Shown one piece after another: positions 1 to 6,383 of a stretch of DNA of 64,000 nucleotides. Location of the stretch: contig NZ_AUII01000024.1 in the NCBI RefSeq assembly GCF_000423625.1, positions 1 to 64,000 of the forward strand, in the 5' to 3' direction. A program made the position numbers and the translations under genes. The first letter of the stretch is position 1. Each line of letters starts with the position of its first letter. Below the pieces are notes generated by a model, which was not told the DNA's origin, searched no databases, and was given only the letters and a program-made list of their open reading frames with translations. Origin of the DNA: Pseudonocardia asaccharolytica DSM 44247 = NBRC 16224 (GTDB lineage: Bacteria; Actinomycetota; Actinomycetes; Mycobacteriales; Pseudonocardiaceae).

Positions 1-249
1 AGCTCGGGTGGTGTCGAACAGCGTCCCGGTCGCGCCGGCGCGCAGCAGCTCGGTGTCGTCGATGCTGTCGCCGCCGGCGAGCATGGACCCGATCACGGTC
101 AGTGCCTTGGTGCCGCTGTTCGCGCCGTGCCGCTGCAAGGTCAACCGGCGGTCCACGAGTCCGGCCAGGCCGACTCGCTGCGCCAACACCGCGGCCGGCA
201 GCAGCCCGGCGGACGGCACGAGATTCGGTTCGTCGAACCTCACGGACAC
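1..249 (-). CDS. IS1380-family transposase, N-terminal part, cut by window edge
   Basis: On the minus strand an open frame runs from a GTG near 249 to the first base of the window without a stop. It reads VSVRFDEPNLVPSAGLLPAA, then a stretch ending GSMLAGGDSIDDTELLRAG. This is the typical start of IS1380-type DDE transposases (an FDEPNLV..AGLLP opening and an M-L-A-G-x-D-S-I-D-D-x-x-L-L-R motif). Only about 83 residues are visible; the DDE catalytic residues lie beyond the edge, so whether the element is intact cannot be judged. Its 5' end faces the CRISPR array about 180 bases away, so the insertion sequence is the immediate neighbour of the array's presumed leader side. Family assignment is from residue patterns only. 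Confidence 0.75.
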   Translation of the reverse strand, partial: MSVRFDEPNLVPSAGLLPAAVLAQRVGLAGLVDRRLTLQRHGANSGTKALTVIGSMLAGGDSIDDTELLRAGATGTLFDTTRA

Positions 250-431
250 ACGCGCCAGGTCATGAGATGCTCGCACTCGTCAGATGCCTTCCCTGCGCGG
301 ACGTGGTGGCCTCAGCAACCGACATCGTTCCCGCTCGGAGGGCATTTGATCTTTCAGGCGCGCCGTAGCCCACGAGGCTCAGCGGTGGATCCGGGCTTAT
401 GCCTGTCCGGTTGGCCGAGCAGGGCAGGGCC

Positions 432-613
432 GTAGCGGCCGTCCTTCGGGACGGCCGAGGATCGCAACATCGGTTCGCTGGTCGACACGGGCGAACTGGT
501 GCGGTAGCGGCCGTCCTTCGGGACGGCCGAGGATCGCAACCACCAGGCGATCTCGACGGCCCGGTGCTTGGCGGGGGCAGCGGCCGTCCTTCGGGACGGC
601 CGAGGATCTGCGC
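432..613 (+). CRISPR. Three-repeat CRISPR array without nearby cas genes
   Basis: Two identical 37-base repeats lie at 432-468 and 504-540. A third, degenerate copy at 577-613 matches over about 31 bases and diverges in its last five. Spacers are 35 bases (469-503) and 36 bases (541-576). Each repeat carries a perfect stem GGCCGTCC / GGACGGCC closed by a TTCG tetraloop and ends in ATCGCAAC, resembling the conserved 3' tags (ATTGAAAC/ATTGCAAC) of many class 1 repeats. Decay of the last repeat at its 3' end places the leader to the left and transcription on the plus strand. No cas gene is visible in the window. The regular spacing and exact 37-base identity argue against an ordinary terminator repeat. 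Confidence 0.82.
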
Positions 614-644
614 GACCCGAACCCGAAAAGCCGCACCGGCGCGA

Positions 645-820
645 TCCGGATCATCGGGGTTCTCCCCGGCCGCCGGCTTCGTGGTGACCGTCATCGTGGA
701 CCCGGTCGACGACGCAGGCATCACCGCCTGGAAGACCACCGGAACCGACACAAGGGCGGCGGCCCGCGGCTGGTCGAGCAGATCACCTCCCGGACCCAGC
801 TCCTGCCGATCGACGAGTGA
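645..820 (+). pseudogene. Short coding remnant downstream of the CRISPR array
   Basis: Two fragments with coding character adjoin in different frames. The first reads GFVVTVIVDPVDDAGITAWK and a few residues more (about 675-755). The second reads KGGGPRLVEQITSRTQLLPI and stops at 818-820. Joining them needs a one-base shift near 750. I do not recognise the family, there is no clear start codon or ribosome binding site, and the left end fades into the degenerate third CRISPR repeat. I read it as the tail of a decayed gene; it could equally be chance open frame in GC-rich DNA. Confidence 0.3.
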
Positions 821-850
821 GCTCAGAACCCGGACGAGAGGAGAAGCGTC

Positions 851-1652
851 ATGAACGCCCGCCGCACCAGTCCGTCGCTGCGTCTCGCCCTCGCCGTCGC
901 CGGGCTGATAACCCTGCTCGTCGCCGCCGGGTTCGCCGGGCAGGCAACGTGGGTGACGACCATGCTATGGCCGCTGCCGGACGGGCGGCTGTCTCACCTG
1001 TTCATCTCGGCGATCCTCGCGGGTTCGGCGATGCCGCTGCTGCTGGCCGCGGCGACCGGGGAACTCGCCGGACTGGTCGGCTACGCGGCCGGATTCGGCG
1101 TGATGTACGGCGGGATGGGCGCCTATGCGGCACTGCTGGCCGCCCGCGGAACGCACCTGTGGGCGCTCGGCTTCGCCCTGGCCTGCGCGGGGTTGACCGC
1201 CCTGTTGATCGCGTTGGCCGCGGCCGCGCGGCGGGGTCCGAGGCGGGCAGCTGCTGGCGCGGGTACCCGGAGCGCTGCCCTGGCCGCTGGCGGCGGAGTC
1301 GTCGGTCATGTACGGGCTCGCGTTCGTCGGGATGGGTGTCTATTTCGGGTACGCGCTGCGCAGGCCCACCTGGGTTCACGCGCGGGGCCAGCTGCTCGGC
1401 TTCCTCGCCTACGACGCGGTGCTGATCGGCCCGTTCCTCCACGGCTTCTCGGTCGTGCGGCCGGAGTATCTGCCACGTCTGGTCGTCGCCACCGCGATCG
1501 TCGTGGGCAGTGCGGCACTGGCGGTGTATTACCTGCTGCTGCACCCGCCGACGCGGCTGTGGCCGGTGGCTCGGCCGGGGGCGGGGTCGTCGTACCGGCG
1601 GCAGGCGGCCCCTCGTCGCGGCGCCGACGCCAGGCCGGCCGGATCGGCCTGA
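851..1652 (+). pseudogene. Polytopic membrane protein interrupted by a frameshift
   Basis: Translation starts at ATG 851 after an AGAGGAGAAG ribosome binding site and gives four hydrophobic segments: LALAVAGLITLLVAAGFA, LFISAILAGSAMPLLLAAAT, a glycine-rich GYAAGFGVMYGGMGAYAALL and LGFALACAGLTALLIALAAA. Near 1233-1255 the coding character passes from this frame to another, where it continues as GQLLARVPGALPWPLAAE, then MYGLAFVGMGVYFGYALRRP and further hydrophobic helices to a stop at 1650-1652. The switch lies just after a GGGG run at 1233-1236, typical of a single-base indel (real mutation or sequencing error). A repaired protein would have about 267 residues and six or seven helices. I do not recognise a functional family. 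Confidence 0.65.
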
Positions 1653-1668
1653 GCGCCTCCCCGCCCGA

Positions 1669-1739
1669 CCCGTGATCAACGGTTCGGAGCCACCGGCCGC
1701 GGCAGGCGCGGCTCCCGGCTCCCAACCGTTGATCACGGG
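1669..1739. terminator. Long palindrome, GTGATCAACGG family, copy 1
   Basis: Arms of 23 bases at 1669-1691 and 1717-1739 match with one mismatch; the outer part reads CCCGTGATCAACGG and its complement. It sits between the end of the frameshifted membrane gene and the convergent XRE regulator, where a bidirectional terminator is expected. Related elements occur at 8708-8781 and 56890-56960. Confidence 0.6.
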
Positions 1740-1844
1740 CGATGGGCCGGTGCGTTTGCCGGCTGCGGCGATGACGCACCGCGCCCGGGTCGGTGACGCG
1801 GACGAGTCGGGACTTCGGTCAGGGACCCGATCAGCCGGCCCGTC

Positions 1845-2372
1845 CTACCGGCGGCTCATCCCCCACATCGGGGCCGAGGGGCCCGGGACCCGGCCGGTGA
1901 GCGGCGACTCGTCGACCCCCGTGCCGAGCTCGGCGATCGTCTCTTCGAGAAGGTTGGACAGGATGAGCAACTTGTCGCGCGGCCCGATGCGCAGCTCGCG
2001 GAAAGCCGCCATCCATACGTGACCGTTCGACACGCTCACGCGGTCGTCGCGGATCGGGGGGAGCGTCTCGTCGGCCTCGCCGAGAATCGGGCGGCCGCCC
2101 GCGAGGACGCGACGGATGCTGCCCGCACCCCAGTCCAGGGCTCGCTCGAGCCGACACAGGATATGCGGCCGATAGGAGCCGCGGTGACCACTCTCGAGCA
2201 GGTAGAGGGTGGCGGGGGAGGGGCCGCCGGCGCTGTACACCTCGGCCTGGGTCAACCCGAGCTCGGCTCGCCGTTCTCGCACGAGCCGACCGAGCTGCGC
2301 CCAGTCCTGTTGATCTGAATCGTGGTCGGCGTCCAACCCCGGATCCCGATCTTCCTCATGCCTCGGCCGCAT
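1845..2372 (-). CDS. XRE-family helix-turn-helix regulator
   Basis: The 175-residue protein has a Cro/CI-type helix-turn-helix at about residues 26-80 (RLVRERRAELGLTQAEVYSA, then SPATLYLLESG and RPHILCRLERALDW). The C-terminal half (about 100-165) is helical and ends GPSAPMWGMSRR; I do not recognise it. It is divergent from the ATPase-SSB-SbcCD-like operon, and the 277-base gap between them holds a 14-base inverted repeat, so it is the obvious candidate repressor of that operon and of itself (inference). The ATG at 2372 is used because it fits the helix-turn-helix position; no strong ribosome binding site is visible. Confidence 0.8.
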   Translation of the reverse strand: MRPRHEEDRDPGLDADHDSDQQDWAQLGRLVRERRAELGLTQAEVYSAGGPSPATLYLLESGHRGSYRPHILCRLERALDWGAGSIRRVLAGGRPILGEADETLPPIRDDRVSVSNGHVWMAAFRELRIGPRDKLLILSNLLEETIAELGTGVDESPLTGRVPGPSAPMWGMSRR

Positions 2373-2438
2373 GGGTCGATGATGCCGTACGCCTTAGGAC
2401 AAGCCTAGCACCGGAGGGGCCTGGCGCGCCGAATACTA

Positions 2439-2536
2439 GGGCTAGACAGGGATGTCTGAGGCGTTTTACTAGCCAATTTAGGGATTGCTTTCATTCAGAC
2501 AGAGCCAGGCGTCGCTATCTTGCCCTATCTAGCCCT
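2439..2536. promoter_or_regulatory. Candidate operator pair between XRE regulator and the recombination operon
   Basis: AGGGCTAGACAGGG at 2439-2452 and CCCTATCTAGCCCT at 2523-2536 are inverted copies matching at 13 of 14 positions. The first overlaps a smaller palindrome, AGACA-n4-TGTCT, at 2445-2458. The DNA between them is unusually AT-rich for this genome (for example TTTTACTAGCCAATTTAGGG), as expected for divergent promoters. The symmetric placement suggests a dimeric regulator bridging both sites; the divergent XRE protein is the likely binder (inference). Confidence 0.5.
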
Positions 2537-2649
2537 CGCCGTCTATGATACGAACACATGTACGAATCCGGGGTCGAGGGTTCGGTGCGGCCATCACGCC
2601 CACCACGCTCGGCTCCTACCCGGACCACTCTCCGGATGGGAGAAGGGGC

Positions 2650-3624
2650 GTGACCAGTTTCATCTTCAACCGCGCCAGCAAGGAACAGGCCAAGGCGCGC
2701 ATCGCGCTGACCGGACCGACCGGGTCGGGCAAGACCTACACCGCACTGATCGTGGGCACCGAACTCGGCGAACGGGTGGCCGTCATCGACACCGAGCGCG
2801 GCAGCGCATCCAAGTATGCAGACAAGTTCACCTTCGACACCTTGCAGCTGACGGCGTTCGAGCCGAGCGCGCTGATCGACGCGCTCGCCGTCGCCGCTCA
2901 CACCGGGTACGACGTCCTGATCGTCGACTCGTTCTCGCACTTCTGGTCCGGCGCAGGCGGGATCCTCGAACAGGTCGACAACGCCGCCAAACGCTCCGGG
3001 ACCGGGGGCAGCTTCGCCGGATGGCGGGAAGCCCGTCCCCAGGAGCGGGCGATGCTCGACGCCCTGCTCGCCTACCCCGGCCACGTCATCACCACGATGC
3101 GGGCGAAGACCGAGTACGTCGTGGAGACCGATGAGCGCGGCCGCAAGGTACCGCGCAAGGTCGGGCTCAAGCCCGAGCAGCGGGACGGGATCGAGTACGA
3201 GTTCGACATCGTCGGCGACCTCGATCACGAGAACACACTGGTGATCTCGAAGTCTCGCGCGGAACTGCTGTCCGGGCGCGTGGTCCGCAAACCGGACGCA
3301 CAGTTCGCCGACGAGATCCGTGACTGGCTCAACGCCGGCGTGCCCGCCCCGACCGTGTCCGACTACGTTGCGGCCGCCACCGCCTCCGACGCCACGTACG
3401 ACCAGCTGCGCGCCCTCTATGACGAGGTGAGCCGGCGCGCCTGGCTCGACGCCGCCGTCCTGGACACCGAGGGCAAATCCGTCACGCTCGGTGAGCTGAT
3501 CGTGCACCACGGCACCGAGGCGAAGAACAGGAACGGGTCGCCGGACGGCGAGGGGTCGCCGAATGAGACGAGCCCAGGTTCGCGGCGGCCGGGTCAGCGG
3601 GACCACCGCGGTCAGGCCGCGTGA
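2650..3624 (+). CDS. Sak4-like AAA ATPase (phage-type, RecA-core)
   Basis: From GTG 2650 (after GGGAGAAGGGG) the protein has 324 residues. A RecA-type P-loop core is clear: Walker A GPTGSGKT at residues 22-29, an acidic DTERGS at 48-53 and Walker B VLIVDSF ending at about residue 95. The family is the AAA_24-type phage nucleotide-binding proteins; some members (Sak4) are single-strand-annealing proteins that work with an SSB encoded beside them, as here. The last 35 residues are low-complexity and polar. An in-frame ATG at 2545 would add 35 residues lacking homology character and is rejected. The stop overlaps the next start (GTGA), indicating coupled translation. An alternative role is a general DNA-dependent ATPase. 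Confidence 0.75.
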   Translation: MTSFIFNRASKEQAKARIALTGPTGSGKTYTALIVGTELGERVAVIDTERGSASKYADKFTFDTLQLTAFEPSALIDALAVAAHTGYDVLIVDSFSHFWSGAGGILEQVDNAAKRSGTGGSFAGWREARPQERAMLDALLAYPGHVITTMRAKTEYVVETDERGRKVPRKVGLKPEQRDGIEYEFDIVGDLDHENTLVISKSRAELLSGRVVRKPDAQFADEIRDWLNAGVPAPTVSDYVAAATASDATYDQLRALYDEVSRRAWLDAAVLDTEGKSVTLGELIVHHGTEAKNRNGSPDGEGSPNETSPGSRRPGQRDHRGQAA

Positions 3625-4130
3625 CCTCACTCGTCACCGCCCCGTGGCTCCGGGGCACCGACGGGTCTCGTGGAAGACAGCGACCGATGGCTCTGGTTGA
3701 ACGGTCACAGCTCGCCGCGGTGCTGGCCGCAATGGGCTCGCCGGTACGGATACTGGACGTTCCGGGCGGGATCTGGCGGGAGCTGCTCGCCGACGTGGAC
3801 GCCGCCGACGCGCTGCTCGCCGTCATCCGGTTGGCCCGCCGGCGGCGCGACATCACCGCCGGTGATATCCGCGGCGAGGCGCGCGCCATCCGCGAGGAGC
3901 GGCGCACCGGTCGTCCGGGGGACTGCGAACCCGACGGACCCTGGCACTACCGCACGGAGCTCCCGGCCGCCGTCACGGCGATGGTGTCCCGCAGGGTGTC
4001 GTGCCCGTGGTGTGGGGCAGGCCCGGGCCAACCGTGCACCCTGCCCGGCGGCCACGTCCCCTTGCGACGAACCCCCGTCCACCCGGCTCGAGTCCTCGCG
4101 GCGGGATTGGAGGAACCTCATGTACGGTGA
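3621..4130 (+). CDS. Phage-type protein with C-terminal zinc finger
   Basis: GTG 3621 overlaps the preceding stop and gives 169 residues; an internal ATG at 3687 is a possible shorter start. The middle is helical ([17 protein letters not shown], about residues 79-94), a pattern common in actinophage proteins. The end carries CPWC (128-131) followed by GQPC (Cys139) and histidines, a zinc-binding motif often seen in actinobacterial phage and plasmid proteins (CPxCxxxPGxPC). Its role is unknown; position between the ATPase and SSB suggests a DNA-binding accessory. It overlaps the SSB gene by 11 bases. Confidence 0.65.
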   Translation: MTSLVTAPWLRGTDGSRGRQRPMALVERSQLAAVLAAMGSPVRILDVPGGIWRELLADVDAADALLAVIRLARRRRDITAGDIRGEARAIREERRTGRPGDCEPDGPWHYRTELPAAVTAMVSRRVSCPWCGAGPGQPCTLPGGHVPLRRTPVHPARVLAAGLEEPHVR

Positions 4131-4599
4131 GACGCTCATCACTCTCGTCGGTAACCTGGTCGACGATCCGGAGCTGCGCAGCACTCCGAGTGGTCAGACC
4201 GTCGCGGACTTCCGCGTCGCATCGACCCCGCGCCACTTCGATCCCCGGACCAACGAGTGGGCGGACGGCGAGAGCCTCTTCCTCACCTGCCGTATCTGGC
4301 GGCAGCCCGCGGAGCACGTGGCCGAGTCCCTCCGCCGTGGGATGCGGGTCATCGTCGCGGGCAAGCTCCGGCAGCGGTCCTACGAGACCAGGAAGGGGGA
4401 GAAGCGGACCGTCTGCGAGATGGAGGTCGACGAGGTCGGCCCGAGCCTCCGCTACGTGACCGCACGGGTCGCCAAGCCCGCGCGCGACCCCGGTTCCGGA
4501 TCTGCCGGCGGCGCCGACGACCTGCTCTCGGCAGTCGGCTCCCCTGGCGAGGGCGGCCGCAGGGCCGCGCCGCCGAGGGAGGAGAAGACCCCGTTCTGA
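4120..4599 (+). CDS. ssb: Single-stranded DNA-binding protein
   Basis: ATG 4120 follows GGAGG at 4109-4113 and overlaps the upstream gene. The 159-residue product has an N-terminal OB fold ([20 protein letters not shown], then [22 protein letters not shown] and [20 protein letters not shown]), a Gly/Ser/Ala-rich linker and the tip EEKTPF. The usual SSB tip is more acidic (DDEPPF-like), so partner recruitment may be altered. It is the second actor of a Sak4-SSB arrangement. A chromosomal ssb normally sits with rpsF and rplI, which are absent here, so this is probably an accessory paralogue. Confidence 0.93.
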   Translation: MYGETLITLVGNLVDDPELRSTPSGQTVADFRVASTPRHFDPRTNEWADGESLFLTCRIWRQPAEHVAESLRRGMRVIVAGKLRQRSYETRKGEKRTVCEMEVDEVGPSLRYVTARVAKPARDPGSGSAGGADDLLSAVGSPGEGGRRAAPPREEKTPF

Positions 4600-4637
4600 T
4601 CCCGGGCCGGGCCGGTGGAAAAGACCAGGAGGTGACG

Positions 4638-5024
4638 ATGATGAGCCCGAGCACGTCCACGACCTACGCGGTCAACCCGTATGAGGCCACCGCCCGTGCG
4701 CGCAAGGCGTTCCGGCTGTTCCGGATCATGGGGGCGGCCATCGACGCCACCCCCGGGTTGCCGGTGACCGCCGGCAACCTCCGCGTGATCTGCACCGACG
4801 ATTCCCTGACCGGGCTGCGCCATGAGATCGAGGAGCTGGCCGGCGTCCGCCCCGCCTCGGAGATCACGTGGGCGACGGTCGAGGGACTGCTCATCGAGCG
4901 CTACCTCGGCCGCCCCGAGGTGACCGACCCGGTCCCGCGTCTCGTCGACGAGATGGACCGCAGTGAGGAGGAGAGGCAGGCGGCGCCGGCCACTCACGAG
5001 GCCCCCGGCGAAAGGTCCAGATGA
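4638..5024 (+). CDS. Hypothetical protein of the recombination operon
   Basis: The ATG at 4638 follows GGAGG at 4628-4632; an ATG at 4641 is equally spaced. The 128-residue product is mostly helical (NPYEATARARKAFRLFRIMG near the start, LTGLRHEIEELAGV in the middle) and ends in a charged tail. I do not recognise a domain. The stop overlaps the next start (ATGA at 5021), so it is translated with the phosphoesterase and probably belongs functionally to the same module. Confidence 0.7.
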   Translation: MMSPSTSTTYAVNPYEATARARKAFRLFRIMGAAIDATPGLPVTAGNLRVICTDDSLTGLRHEIEELAGVRPASEITWATVEGLLIERYLGRPEVTDPVPRLVDEMDRSEEERQAAPATHEAPGERSR

Positions 5025-6343
5025 CGGGCCACGGCTACACGATCGGCGTACGCGGCTGTCAGCATCTGGGCTACGCGGCCCGCAGCATGCGCCTCAACCC
5101 CACCACCACCTGGAACCAGCGGATCGTCGACGGCCACGTCGCGCACCGTCTGATCATGCAGGACATGATCGACGCGCGCGTCGACGGCATCGTCGACGGC
5201 GGCGACCTCACCCACTGGAACAAGCCGGTTCCACGGGATGTCGAGGTCGCCAACCGGACCGACGACCTGCGGGTTTCGGCGGGGATCTGGGCGGTCGCCA
5301 ACTCCGGGAACCACTGCGCCGGGGGCGGCAGCGACCTGTCGGCCATGAGCATCATGCATCGCCCCCATCTGGGCATGAACGCCGTGTATCCGGATCCCAA
5401 GCGGGCCCGGGGGGACGGGACGGGTCCGTATCCGGGGCTCTACGAGATCCACATTCCCGTCGACGGCCTGGCCCTGCACTGCGTGTCGCACTATGGACTC
5501 GACCGGTCGCTGGCCGACCACGGGATCCGCATCGATCCCCGACCCGTGCCCGGCCTGGTCAACCTGTTGTTCTGTCACGGGGTGTTTGCCGCTGACGGAC
5601 GCCTCTACCAGTGCGTCAACCCCCATGGCGAGGAACGGACGATCCCGGTCGACTGGGCGCACCGCGGCTGGGAGGCCATGCTGCTGTCCCACTATCACCG
5701 CGCCGGGCCCGTTCCCGGTTTCGACAGCGGCGAACACGGTCAGGTGTGGTACACCGGCTCGGCGCTCACCCGCGGCTTCGCGGACGACACCGGTCCCCGT
5801 GGCTGGCTGCTGGTCACCATCCACGACACCGGCCGCGTCGCGATCGAACTGCGGACCATCTGGCAGCGGCCCCAGTTCGACCTGCCGGCCATCGACGCGG
5901 CCGGACTCTCCGCCACGGAGCTGGACGACATCCTCGTCGGCAACATCGGCCGCACTCCGCTCGAGGACGCGGAATCCGCCCGCGTCACCGGTCACGGGGG
6001 CGCCATCGTGCGGCAGGTCATCCGCAACACCTCCCCCACGCAACGGCAGGCCCTCGGCGCCCGAGCGGGCCGGTACGCCACTCTCACCCGCGCCGCCGCC
6101 TGGTGGGACATCACCTATGACCAGCGGAGCAACGGGGACCTCGTCAGCGAGAGCGGGACCGGACGCGACATCACCCGGCGGTTCACCGACTTCGGCGCCG
6201 AACTGCGTCGCCGTTCCGGCCGCCTCGCCGAGGCGCTCGAGATCCCCCGCCGCCTGCGGGGTCCCGTCCTCGAGCAGGCCGGTATCTGGGCGGACGAGAC
6301 CGTCTCCGCAGCCGAGCTCGCCGAGCCGGACCGGCTGGGCTGA
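5021..6343 (+). CDS. SbcD/Mre11-like metallophosphoesterase with altered metal site
   Basis: The 440-residue protein shows calcineurin-type phosphoesterase blocks in order: CQHLGY (13-18), DGGDLTHW (59-66, metal Asp62), SGNHC (95-99), FCHG with His186, and LSHYH (His224, His226). Two expected residues are changed: the Asp of the first D-x-H motif is Cys13, and the last residue of GNHD is Cys99. Adjacent to an SbcC/Rad50-like ATPase, it is best read as the nuclease partner of an SbcCD-like complex acting on DNA ends. Loss of the first metal ligand could weaken or abolish nuclease activity. The start overlaps the previous stop (ATGA). The last 140 residues are unassigned and may hold the ATPase-binding region. 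Confidence 0.7.
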   Translation: MTGHGYTIGVRGCQHLGYAARSMRLNPTTTWNQRIVDGHVAHRLIMQDMIDARVDGIVDGGDLTHWNKPVPRDVEVANRTDDLRVSAGIWAVANSGNHCAGGGSDLSAMSIMHRPHLGMNAVYPDPKRARGDGTGPYPGLYEIHIPVDGLALHCVSHYGLDRSLADHGIRIDPRPVPGLVNLLFCHGVFAADGRLYQCVNPHGEERTIPVDWAHRGWEAMLLSHYHRAGPVPGFDSGEHGQVWYTGSALTRGFADDTGPRGWLLVTIHDTGRVAIELRTIWQRPQFDLPAIDAAGLSATELDDILVGNIGRTPLEDAESARVTGHGGAIVRQVIRNTSPTQRQALGARAGRYATLTRAAAWWDITYDQRSNGDLVSESGTGRDITRRFTDFGAELRRRSGRLAEALEIPRRLRGPVLEQAGIWADETVSAAELAEPDRLG

Positions 6344-6383
6344 CGGGGTGGGCTGACGTGGGTCGACGACGAGGACGTACCCG

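Noticed and set aside
281-348. IS1380 terminal inverted repeat near the transposase start
   Set aside because: A weak inverted match (CAGATGCCTTCC against GGAGGGCATTTG) exists but both copies are on the same side of the gene; the far end is outside the window, so ends cannot be defined.
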